Origin: Myxococcales bacterium
Lineage (GTDB): Bacteria; Myxococcota; Polyangia; Polyangiales; Polyangiaceae
Direction of reading: 5' to 3'
Length of the DNA stretch: 5,446 nt
Assembly (NCBI GenBank): GCA_020430865.1
Contig: JAGQIY010000136.1
Coordinates: forward strand, 1 to 5,446
This document shows, piece by piece, positions 1-5,446 of the stretch (positions are counted from its first letter, which is position 1; each line of letters begins with the position of its first letter). The notes under the pieces are model-generated. The model was not told the DNA's origin. It worked only from the letters and a program-made list of their open reading frames with translations, and ran no database searches. Both the position numbers and the translations under genes were made by a program.

Positions 1-1
1 C

Positions 2-1327
2 CGGCTGGCGCTGGTGCTCGGTGACGTCAGCGATGACGTCGGCGTGACCGACGTGCAGCTCAAGGCGGCCGACGGATCACTCCACGCGGCGACGCTGAGC
101 GGCGGCGAGTTCCGCGGATTGGTTCCAGTGACCCCCGGGCTCAACGCGATCGAGATCCTGGTGAGTGATGCCGCAGGGAACACCACGACTCAGGCCACCA
201 GCGCCTTCTACGGACAGCTCACTGGAGCCGGCGCAGCCCACTCTGGCGCACTGGTGCACGACAAGGTCTACGTCTGGGGCAAGAACAACGAAGGTCAGGC
301 GGGGATCGGCGGTGTCACGTCGCTCGGCGACAGCGGACATCCTGCGGCTCCGGTGGAGCTGACCTTCAGTGAACCCCTGGTCCAGCTGCAGTTCTCGCAG
401 AACTCGTCATTCGCCCTGAGCTCGAGCGGCAACGTCTGGGCTTGGGGAGACAACGACAGCGGACAGCTCGGGCTCGGCGCCGACGACCCGAACACCCTCG
501 ACGAAGCGATTCGCACCAGTCCGGAGCAGGTTTCGGGAGTGAGCAACGTCACATCGATTGCGCGCGGATACGATCACACCCTGCTGCTCCTGACCGACGG
601 AACCGTCCTCGCGTTTGGCGAGAACGGCAAAGGGCAGCTCGGCACCGGTGGCACCGAAGACAGCGACACACCCACTGCCGTTCCAGGCCTGACGGACATC
701 GTGCAGCTGGCTGCGGGTTCCGCCTCCTCCTACGCGCTGGACGCCAGCGGCAAGCTGTACGCCTGGGGGCGCAACCAGTACGGCAACCTCGCCAACGCCA
801 CCAGCGACACCGATGCTCATGATACCCCCATGGAAATTACTGGCTTGCCACCGCTGGTGCAGCTGGCCTGCGGGCGCGACCACGTGCTTGCGCTTGACGA
901 GACCGGCAAGCTCTGGGGCTGGGGCCTCAACAGCTCGAACCAGGTAGGCCAGTACGACACCGCCGTCTGGGGCAGCCCCCTGACGACTCCGGTGGAGCTA
1001 CCCTGGAACAGCGACGTGGTGATGGTCCACGCTCAAGCCAATCAGAGCTTCATCGAGCTGCGTGGCGGACGCATCCTGGGATGGGGTCAGAACGTCAACG
1101 GCAGCCTCGGCGTCGCGACCGACGAAGACCTGCCGGAGCCCATCGAGCCGGTATTCGCCCTGGACCGACTGCTGGACGTCGGCGTCGGCGCTCTGCACGG
1201 AGTCGCGATGCGCAATGACGGAGCGGTCTTCGCCTGGGGCTGGAGCAGTGAAGGATCCCTGGGCGGGGGAGAGGGCACCATCGACCGCTGGAGCTACCGT
1301 GTTCCGATCCTGGTCATCGCGCCCTAG
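2..1327 (+). CDS. Secreted Ig-like / RCC1-repeat beta-propeller protein, 5' end missing
   Basis: The frame is open from base 2 with no stop, so the gene begins upstream. The GTG at 14 is an internal valine. 441 residues are visible and numbered from base 2. Residues 1 to about 73 resemble a bacterial Ig-like domain, with VGVTDVQL, then TPGLNAIEILVSDAAGNT. From about residue 78 the protein is RCC1 (regulator of chromosome condensation 1) repeats. The hallmark hydrophobic-x-(W/F)-G-x-N-x-x-G-x-L/V-G motif occurs seven times, with its aromatic residue at W92, W148, F205, W255, W307, W361 and W412. The spacing of 50-57 residues fits one complete seven-bladed propeller ending at the C-terminus. 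RCC1 domains in bacteria are usually binding scaffolds; no catalytic residues are evident. Fusion to an Ig-like domain suggests an extracellular or surface protein, but the signal peptide would lie outside the window. The ligand is unknown. The next gene starts inside this one, so they are probably cotranscribed. Confidence 0.93.
   Translation, partial: RLALVLGDVSDDVGVTDVQLKAADGSLHAATLSGGEFRGLVPVTPGLNAIEILVSDAAGNTTTQATSAFYGQLTGAGAAHSGALVHDKVYVWGKNNEGQAGIGGVTSLGDSGHPAAPVELTFSEPLVQLQFSQNSSFALSSSGNVWAWGDNDSGQLGLGADDPNTLDEAIRTSPEQVSGVSNVTSIARGYDHTLLLLTDGTVLAFGENGKGQLGTGGTEDSDTPTAVPGLTDIVQLAAGSASSYALDASGKLYAWGRNQYGNLANATSDTDAHDTPMEITGLPPLVQLACGRDHVLALDETGKLWGWGLNSSNQVGQYDTAVWGSPLTTPVELPWNSDVVMVHAQANQSFIELRGGRILGWGQNVNGSLGVATDEDLPEPIEPVFALDRLLDVGVGALHGVAMRNDGAVFAWGWSSEGSLGGGEGTIDRWSYRVPILVIAP
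1290..1293 (+). promoter_or_regulatory. Ribosome binding site for the DHOR lipoprotein
   Basis: GGAG lies 5 nt before the GTG at 1299, inside the last codons of the RCC1 gene. It decides the start of the downstream gene, because the longer in-frame ORF reaching back to 1062 merely overlaps the RCC1 coding sequence. Confidence 0.7.
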
Positions 1328-2816
1328 TCTCGCCCTGATCGGCGCCTGCGCCTGGGCTGCTTCCTGTTCCGCGGGGCAACCAAACAGGTCGGAGTCCGAC
1401 GCTGGCAGCGACGGCGGTGGGAGCGACGCGGGGTACGATGCCCCGCACGACGCTGCCGCGGATGTCTCTCCCGACGCGCCAGCACCGAGCGACGCGGCCG
1501 CCGATGCACTCTCACCCAGCGACGCTGGCGCCGACGGCGACGCGGGCCCCAGCTGCGCGCCTCAGCCAGGCGAGCTGGGTCCCGCCGGGGGAGCCGCGAC
1601 CGTCGACTTCAATCCAGCTGCGCCGTTTCTCCAGTTCATCCCCAGCCTCGATCTCGGCGAGCTGACCGCCGCCTCTCAAGGGCGCGAGCGCTTCGTGGCG
1701 AGCTGGGACGCGGCGCCGGGCACTCGAGAACACCTGGACGGCCTCGGTCCGCTCGCGATTGCCAGCGCCTGCACCAGCTGCCACACGAGCAACGGCCGCG
1801 TACCGAGCATCCTCGATGGAGGCGAAACCGGGGTCGGCGTGCTATTTCGCATCGCAGTTCCGCAAGGCAATGGTTTCGGGCCCGATCCGATCTACGGAAG
1901 TCAGCTCCAGAGCCTGGGAGTCGGCATCCCTGCAGAAGGCCAGGTGCGCTGGCAGAGCGCGGCGCGCCCCGACGGCCTGGAGTCAATCGAGTTCAGTCCG
2001 ATGGGCTTGGGCTACGGCCCCCTCGCGGCGAAGGCCAAGCTTGGCCCTCGCCTGGCCCCGCAACTGCTCGGGATGGGACTACTCGAGGCGATCACCGAAG
2101 CGGACATCATCTGTCGGGAGGATCCTGCCGACGGCGACGGCGATGGAGTGCGCGGACGAGCCGCGCGGCTGGCCGACGGATCCATTGGGCGTTTCGGCTG
2201 GAAAGCGGTCACCGCGACCCTCCGTGGACAAACCGCCGCTGCGCTCTCCGGCGACATGGGGCTCACCACGAGTCTATTTCCCGAGGAGTCGTGCACCGCG
2301 CTACAGCCGGACTGCGCGACGCAGCCGAGCGGCGGAGAGCCGGAGGTCATCGATCAGGATCTGGATCATCTCGCCGACTTCATGCGCGTACTCGCAGTCC
2401 CCGAGCGCCGAGTCGCAGACGCTACGCGCTTCGCAGCCGGAGCTGGGTTGTTCGAGTCGACGGGCTGTGCGAGCTGTCACGTTCCAGCCCAGCGCACTCG
2501 AGAGGATCACCCGATCGCAGCGCTTGCCGGCCAGACCTTCTATCCGTACACCGACCTGCTGCTTCACGACATGGGGCCGGAGCTGGAAGACGGCGTGCCC
2601 GAGGGAGACGCCACCGGCGACGAGTGGCGAACGCCCCCGCTGTGGGGCCTCGGCCTGGGAGGCGCAAACCAGCGCTACCTCCACGACGGTCGAGCGCGCA
2701 GCCTGGACGAGGCCGTTCGCTGGCACGCAGGCGAAGGAGACGCGGCTCGCGCAGCGTACGTCGCGCTGTCTGCCACCGAACGCGCGCTGCTCTTGGAGTT
2801 CCTCGAGTCGCTGTGA
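1299..2816 (+). CDS. Diheme c-type cytochrome lipoprotein, DHOR/DUF1111 putative peroxidase
   Basis: 505 residues from a GTG start. This start gives a lipoprotein signal: an Arg-containing n-region (MFRSWSSRPS), a hydrophobic core, and a relaxed lipobox AAS-Cys23 (Cys17 after IGA is an alternative). Residues 27-85 are a low-complexity Asp/Ala/Gly/Ser linker. The rest matches the diheme oxidoreductase family (DHOR, DUF1111, PF06537), distant relatives of MauG and bacterial cytochrome c peroxidases. There are two CxxCH heme-binding motifs, CTSCH at 158-162 and CASCH at 390-394. Family motifs are a DGDGDG loop near 278-283, FGWKA at 299-303, WRTPPLWG at 443-450 and YLHDGRA around His462. Both heme motifs and the C-terminal block are intact, so it is probably functional. 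Expected role: membrane-anchored redox enzyme or electron carrier in the periplasm or outer membrane. The substrate is unknown. Family members often neighbour imelysin-type iron-uptake genes; none is visible here. It overlaps the RCC1 gene by 29 bp. Confidence 0.93.
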   Translation: MFRSWSSRPSLALIGACAWAASCSAGQPNRSESDAGSDGGGSDAGYDAPHDAAADVSPDAPAPSDAAADALSPSDAGADGDAGPSCAPQPGELGPAGGAATVDFNPAAPFLQFIPSLDLGELTAASQGRERFVASWDAAPGTREHLDGLGPLAIASACTSCHTSNGRVPSILDGGETGVGVLFRIAVPQGNGFGPDPIYGSQLQSLGVGIPAEGQVRWQSAARPDGLESIEFSPMGLGYGPLAAKAKLGPRLAPQLLGMGLLEAITEADIICREDPADGDGDGVRGRAARLADGSIGRFGWKAVTATLRGQTAAALSGDMGLTTSLFPEESCTALQPDCATQPSGGEPEVIDQDLDHLADFMRVLAVPERRVADATRFAAGAGLFESTGCASCHVPAQRTREDHPIAALAGQTFYPYTDLLLHDMGPELEDGVPEGDATGDEWRTPPLWGLGLGGANQRYLHDGRARSLDEAVRWHAGEGDAARAAYVALSATERALLLEFLESL

Positions 2817-2836
2817 GCTGGACTGCTCAGCGCGCT

Positions 2837-2896
2837 CCACCAGGCGCCGAGCTCGAGCTTCATCGCGCCCAGTGGTTCCGCACGAACTCTCTCGTC
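2837..2896 (-). pseudogene. Decayed C-terminal fragment of a Uma2-family nuclease
   Basis: On the minus strand this stretch reads DERVRAEPLGAMKLELGAWW. It aligns without gaps to residues 165-184 of the intact Uma2 protein at 3407-3967 (DENIRAEPFDAIELELGALW), with 13 of 20 residues identical and about 41 of 60 bases identical by my count. The intact copy ends two residues later; here the frame has no stop and runs antisense into the 3' end of the DHOR gene. I could not recognise the conserved Uma2 core (PDWVCEVLSPS, GVGHVWLVD) in the sequence preceding the fragment. It therefore appears to be a remnant left by duplication, recombination or gene loss. A chance match is unlikely but the segment is short, and I cannot say whether it derives from the neighbouring copy or another paralogue. 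Confidence 0.65.
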
Positions 2897-3065
2897 GGCG
2901 GGCTCGAAGCCGCGCAGATCATCGCGCTCCGCGCACGCGAGGCGCTTGCGGAAACGCCGGATCACAGGCGGCTCAGGAAGGCTTCAAGCCCAGCTCAAGC
3001 AGGCTCAGACGCCTCCTCGCATCCTCCGAGTCGTCGGGGGGTTGCTCGCGTCGAGCGGCGCCGAC

Positions 3066-3073
3066 GGGAGGAA
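3066..3073 (+). promoter_or_regulatory. Strong ribosome binding site for the small secreted protein
   Basis: GGGAGGAA contains GGAGG ending 5 nt before the ATG at 3077. This near-consensus Shine-Dalgarno sequence fixes the start and is the strongest one in the window. It supports real, possibly high, expression of a short gene lying far inside a longer spurious ORF. Confidence 0.8.
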
Positions 3074-3076
3074 CAG

Positions 3077-3382
3077 ATGCGAAAGTTGATCATGGTTCTC
3101 GTAGCAGCGTTGGCAGTTGGAGGCTTCAGCACGGCTTCGGCGAAGGGCAAGAGCCGAATCAATGCGTACACCGGGATCGTCACTTCGATGAGCATCAAGC
3201 GAGATGGCTCCGTCGGCGACATCTACATCAAGCTGGCAGGCAACGTGAACACCAAGCGCGTGCTGGGCTGCGGCATGAAGAACGCCGATCACCCCACGTT
3301 CAACCAGTTCTTCAAGGAGAAGCGCCTGGTCGAGATGACGGTCGAAGGCGACTGCTTCTCCAACGTCGCGCTCAAGCCCTGA
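3077..3382 (+). CDS. Small secreted protein of unknown function
   Basis: 101 residues. The ATG start is set by a near-perfect Shine-Dalgarno sequence and a textbook Sec signal peptide: basic MRK, a hydrophobic core to about residue 16, and a signal peptidase I site ASA at 20-22. The mature protein is about 79 residues beginning KGKSR. It has 11 Lys and 4 Arg in all regions, so it is fairly basic, and just two cysteines, Cys65 and Cys93, which could form one disulfide in the periplasm or outside the cell. The alternating pattern around YTGIVTSMSI, DIYIKL and LVEMTVEG suggests a small beta-rich fold, conceivably OB-like; this is inference from pattern only. No lipobox, transmembrane segment after the signal, or catalytic motif is visible. 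I do not recognise the family. It lies 260 bp after the DHOR gene, so it probably has its own promoter, and it converges on the Uma2 gene. Confidence 0.85.
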   Translation: MRKLIMVLVAALAVGGFSTASAKGKSRINAYTGIVTSMSIKRDGSVGDIYIKLAGNVNTKRVLGCGMKNADHPTFNQFFKEKRLVEMTVEGDCFSNVALKP

Positions 3383-3384
3383 GC

Positions 3385-3417
3385 GAGCGCGGAAATCGGG
3401 GCGCGCTCAACGCGCCC
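3385..3417. terminator. Overlapping hairpins at the convergent gene junction, possible terminator
   Basis: Two perfect 7-bp stems share bases. GAGCGCG (3385-3391) pairs with CGCGCTC (3402-3408) around a 10-nt loop, and GGGCGCG (3399-3405) pairs with CGCGCCC (3411-3417) around the loop CTCAA. They cannot form together. They begin 2 nt after the stop of the small secreted protein and cover the stop and last codons of the Uma2 gene, where a bidirectional terminator would be expected. Neither strand has a following T-run, so this is not a canonical intrinsic terminator; in GC-rich genomes U-poor hairpins may still act. Confidence 0.4.
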
Positions 3418-3967
3418 ACAGCGCTCCCAGCTCGAGCTCGATAGCATCGAACGGTTCCGCGCGGATATTCTCATCCTCCGCGTAGCAGGCCACGGCGCGG
3501 TAGGTCTCGCCGTCCAGACGGAAGATCTCCAGAAGCTGCGCTTTGGGGTCGACCAACCAAACGTGGCCGACTCCTTCGTGGGCGTAGATGGGAAGCTTAC
3601 GGCGCCGATCCAGCACCGCGGTGCTCGGTGACAACACCTCGCAAACCCAGTCGGGCCGGAGGGTGAGGTAGGGCGCGTCGGGTAGCTCGGGAAGGGTCGT
3701 GCGGCGCCAGCCTGCGAGGTCCGGCACCAAGACGTTGCCGCCGAGGTGAATTTCAGGCTCGTCGAGGATAATCCAGCCACCCGGTCCACCACGCCCGCCC
3801 TCAAACGGGTTACCGAGTTCCCTTCCAAGGACGCTGGCAGCGCGCACATGGAGCGTCGCAGGGCGCGGCGAAGCGATCAGTTCGCCATCGATGATCTCCC
3901 CCACGAGGTGCTCGGGCAGCGCCTCAAGGTCGGCGTAGGTCGCCACACGGGGAGCCGGATTCGCCAT
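3407..3967 (-). CDS. Uma2-family (DUF820) putative PD-(D/E)XK endonuclease
   Basis: 186 residues from the ATG at 3967; a TTG at 3979 would add only four. No clear Shine-Dalgarno sequence precedes either, so the start rests on family alignment, where TYADLEALPEHLVGEIIDGE sits near the N-terminus. Length and motifs fit a complete Uma2 protein (PF05685, often labelled putative restriction endonuclease): SPRP at 33-36, GRGGPGGW at 58-65, VPDLAGWRR at 81-89 (Asp83 a candidate metal ligand), PDWVCEVLSPST at 105-116 (Glu110 candidate acid), Lys124, and GVGHVWLVDP at 132-141. The fold is PD-(D/E)XK nuclease-like and cytoplasmic. The biological role of these proteins is poorly known; they occur in many copies in some bacteria and are not tied to a methyltransferase, and none is present here. 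A C-terminal fragment of a related gene lies at 2837-2896. It converges with the small secreted gene and follows the Asp-box lipoprotein gene by 115 bp on the same strand. Confidence 0.93.
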   Translation of the reverse strand: MANPAPRVATYADLEALPEHLVGEIIDGELIASPRPATLHVRAASVLGRELGNPFEGGRGGPGGWIILDEPEIHLGGNVLVPDLAGWRRTTLPELPDAPYLTLRPDWVCEVLSPSTAVLDRRRKLPIYAHEGVGHVWLVDPKAQLLEIFRLDGETYRAVACYAEDENIRAEPFDAIELELGALWAR

Positions 3968-4082
3968 CGCGGGCAACAATAGCAGAGCACTACCGTGCGG
4001 GCAGCTCTTCCCCCGACCGCCGGTTTTTCAAGTGTTCTGCACGCCATGAGGCCGGTGCGTCGCCTTAGGGTTCGCCGGAGAG

Positions 4083-5270
4083 CTACGGCGCCGTCCCGAG
4101 CGCAAACAAGCGCAGCTGAGGCGTATCCGCATGGATCTCACCGAAGAGCGTCCCCGTGGCGGTCAGGCCTGGATCGTAGGCGCACGCTCCGCTGAGCAAC
4201 GCCCCAGCGGGGTGCGCCTTCACCACACTCGGTGCGCTCGTGACTGCGCCGCCGGCGACTGAGTAGCGCAAGCAGCCCTTGTAGAGTCCGCCTCCAACCG
4301 GCGACACCAAGAGCTGCGCGTCGCTGTTCGCGTCGCGGTACGCGTCGGGGGCATTGAAGCCGCTGAACGCCGGATCGAGCGCTGCTGCATCACTCGGAGC
4401 GAGTGGTGCACCGAGGTAGCTCAAGCTGCCGCCCGCGAGTTCGAGACTGATGATGCGCAAGCCGCTCAATGAGCCACAGCCCATCCAGAGCTGGAGCCCG
4501 CCGTCACCTGAGAGCGCCGCAGGCTCGGTGGCAACGAGGCAGTCTTTCAAGTCACTCGACAGATCGCACAAGCGGTACTTCGCACTGCCGAAACGCTCGT
4601 TGTAGCTCTGGATGGCGGGCGCCGCGTAGTACGCTTCCGCAGCCAAGATCACCTGTTCCGGAGCATCGAACAGCGCCTCAGGCGTCGCGGCAGCACGCAG
4701 TGCGAGCCAGCCGAACTCGAAGCGCCGATCTTCAGTCTTCGGGTCGGTGTCCTCTGCGTGGAGGTAGCGATGCCAGAAGAGCTTCCAGCGCTCAGCCGCT
4801 GGAGCACTCGCGTCAATCACCAGCGCTGACACTTCATGACTCCAGTGGCTCGGCTCACTCTCATGGCCTGGGGGGCGGTCCGCCGCGGTGACATCTTCCG
4901 CCGCATTGATCCGCGCGGCACCGCACCACGTCTGTCCGCCATCGTCACTGTGCACCAGCCACGTGCTGACCTTCCCCTCCCCCACGGGCCCATCGATGCT
5001 CGAATAACTCATCCACACCCGGCCGCTCACCGGATCAGTCGCCACTGAAGGGTCGAACGCGCCATTGCCATCCTCCGGCAACCAAACACCAGAGTCATTC
5101 AGCGTGGTGCACACTTCGCCGGCGTCCGCATCGGCGTCGGCGCCAGCGTCCTCCAGCGTTCCCCCCTCAGCATCCGCGCCAGCGTCGTTCAAACCGTTGC
5201 CCGACGGTGAGTCCTCGTTTCCGCAAGCAATCGCCAGCGCACCCAACACCCAAACGAGTCCCCAGCGCAT
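4083..5270 (-). CDS. Lipoprotein with sialidase-type Asp-box, putative beta-propeller
   Basis: 395 residues from the ATG at 5270. This start gives a compact lipoprotein signal, MRWGLVWVLGALAIAC, with lipobox AIA-Cys16. In-frame starts at 5297 (ATG) and 5303 (GTG) would add 9 or 11 mostly hydrophobic residues before the Arg and look less natural. Ribosome-binding evidence is not decisive: AGGGAG sits only 1 nt before the chosen ATG. Residues 17-53 form an Asp/Ala/Gly linker. The segment DPSVATDPVSGRVWMSYS at 73-90 and a perfect Asp-box SDDGGQTW at 108-115 (S-x-D-x-G-x-T-W) are typical of sialidase/BNR-fold propeller blades. Only one Asp-box is obvious, and I cannot locate the Arg triad or the Tyr/Glu pair of true sialidases, so glycosidase activity is uncertain; it may only bind glycans or proteins. 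At least seven cysteines follow the lipidated one, suggesting disulfides. Likely location: outer membrane, periplasmic or surface face. Confidence 0.85.
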   Translation of the reverse strand: MRWGLVWVLGALAIACGNEDSPSGNGLNDAGADAEGGTLEDAGADADADAGEVCTTLNDSGVWLPEDGNGAFDPSVATDPVSGRVWMSYSSIDGPVGEGKVSTWLVHSDDGGQTWCGAARINAAEDVTAADRPPGHESEPSHWSHEVSALVIDASAPAAERWKLFWHRYLHAEDTDPKTEDRRFEFGWLALRAAATPEALFDAPEQVILAAEAYYAAPAIQSYNERFGSAKYRLCDLSSDLKDCLVATEPAALSGDGGLQLWMGCGSLSGLRIISLELAGGSLSYLGAPLAPSDAAALDPAFSGFNAPDAYRDANSDAQLLVSPVGGGLYKGCLRYSVAGGAVTSAPSVVKAHPAGALLSGACAYDPGLTATGTLFGEIHADTPQLRLFALGTAP

Positions 5271-5314
5271 GCTCCCTGCTACGCCAACGACCACCATTCC
5301 CACACGTGATCTCT

Positions 5315-5328
5315 CGTCTCTAGAGACG
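5315..5328. repeat. 14-bp perfect palindrome upstream of the Asp-box lipoprotein gene
   Basis: CGTCTCTAGAGACG is its own reverse complement and lies 45 bp before the lipoprotein ATG, in the only space available for that gene's promoter. It could be an operator for a dimeric regulator or the stem of an RNA hairpin. On the plus strand a TTTTT run follows at 5338-5342, but no plus-strand gene ends here. Function is unassigned. Confidence 0.5.
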
Positions 5329-5383
5329 GAGCGCCCGTTTTTGGGGGTGAGGAAAAGCGCTCAGGCGGCCGAGCTACACCGTA

Positions 5384-5395
5384 ACTAGTACTAGT
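5384..5395. repeat. Tandem ACTAGT palindrome at the end of an upstream gene
   Basis: ACTAGTACTAGT is two copies of a 6-bp palindrome and is palindromic as a whole. It contains the TAG stop (5391-5393, minus strand) of the gene entering from the right. Two CTAG tetranucleotides here, plus one at 5320-5323, make a small local cluster of a motif that is scarce in many bacterial genomes. Confidence 0.5.
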
Positions 5396-5446
5396 CGCAC
5401 AGGTTCGGCCCGAACGTGCGCAGCATGAGCTTGGGCGGGAAGGTCG
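5391..5446 (-). CDS. C-terminal end of an unidentified gene
   Basis: The minus-strand frame entering at the right edge reads TFPPKLMLRTFGPNLCD and then TAG. All 17 codons end in G or C, matching the codon style of the real genes here, whereas the frame starting at base 5446 and the one starting at 5445 run on into clearly non-coding sequence. This supports a real gene ending here, with the start outside the window. The fragment is too short to identify. It lies about 120 bp before the ATG of the Asp-box lipoprotein on the same strand, so cotranscription is possible but that gap also leaves room for a separate promoter. Confidence 0.5.
   Translation of the reverse strand, partial: TFPPKLMLRTFGPNLCD

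Noticed and set aside
1062..1298. In-frame extension of the DHOR ORF upstream of 1299
   Set aside because: It overlaps the RCC1 repeats in another frame, has no lipoprotein or family resemblance, and the GTG at 1299 has both a Shine-Dalgarno sequence and a proper signal peptide directly after it.
2814..2829. Small hairpin TGAGC/GCTCA at the DHOR stop
   Set aside because: Only a 5-bp stem with no T-run; too weak to call a terminator.
2291..3076. Plus-strand open frame leading into the small secreted protein
   Set aside because: The upstream part is Arg-rich shadow sequence; the ATG at 3077 with its strong ribosome binding site and signal peptide marks the true start.
1759..3444. Long plus-strand open frame across the DHOR gene and beyond
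   Set aside because: The translation is Arg/Ser/Pro-rich with no motifs, typical of an alternative frame of GC-rich coding DNA; the DHOR and small secreted protein frames explain the region.
3968..4082. Possible promoter (TTGAAA on the minus strand, 4026-4031) and bulged hairpin 4039-4058 before the Uma2 gene
   Set aside because: No convincing -10 box at correct spacing from TTGAAA, and the hairpin has a bulge and no T-run on the relevant strand.
5319..5395. XbaI-like and SpeI-like sites suggesting a vector polylinker
   Set aside because: Only isolated sites spread over 77 bp within a plausible intergenic region; no adjoining cluster of other sites and flanking codon usage is native.

Overview
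The window is GC-rich, with strong G/C preference at third codon positions. It carries lipoproteins whose signal peptides are followed by Asp/Ala/Gly-rich linkers, a secreted RCC1-propeller protein and a Uma2-family nuclease. Together these suggest a myxobacterium-like organism (Myxococcota, perhaps Polyangiales). That assignment is inferred from style and family content, not from a marker gene.

Left part, plus strand. The window opens inside a gene encoding an Ig-like domain followed by a seven-bladed RCC1-type beta-propeller (2-1327). Overlapping its end by 29 bp, from a GTG start with a good Shine-Dalgarno sequence inside the first gene, is a diheme c-type cytochrome lipoprotein of the DHOR/DUF1111 putative peroxidase family (1299-2816). 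The overlap indicates cotranscription of two envelope or secreted proteins.

Middle. The 260-bp gap 2817-3076 holds an antisense fragment matching the C-terminus of a Uma2 protein. It looks like a decayed relative of the intact Uma2 gene about 500 bp to the right. Next comes a small secreted protein of unknown function (3077-3382, plus strand). It converges on an intact Uma2-family nuclease (3407-3967, minus strand), with 24 bp between the stop codons and two mutually exclusive GC-rich hairpins across the junction.

Right part, minus strand. A 395-residue lipoprotein with a sialidase-type Asp-box (4083-5270) lies upstream of Uma2 on the same strand. Its 5' region contains a 14-bp perfect palindrome, and a tandem ACTAGT palindrome overlaps the stop codon of a further minus-strand gene, of which only the last 17 codons are visible.

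Most predicted products are exported, so the locus looks like accessory cell-surface functions plus one nuclease. I see no tRNA, rRNA, CRISPR array, transposase or complete mobile element, and no convincing evidence of a new multi-gene system. The least explained items are the small secreted protein, the Uma2 remnant, and the palindromes near the right end.
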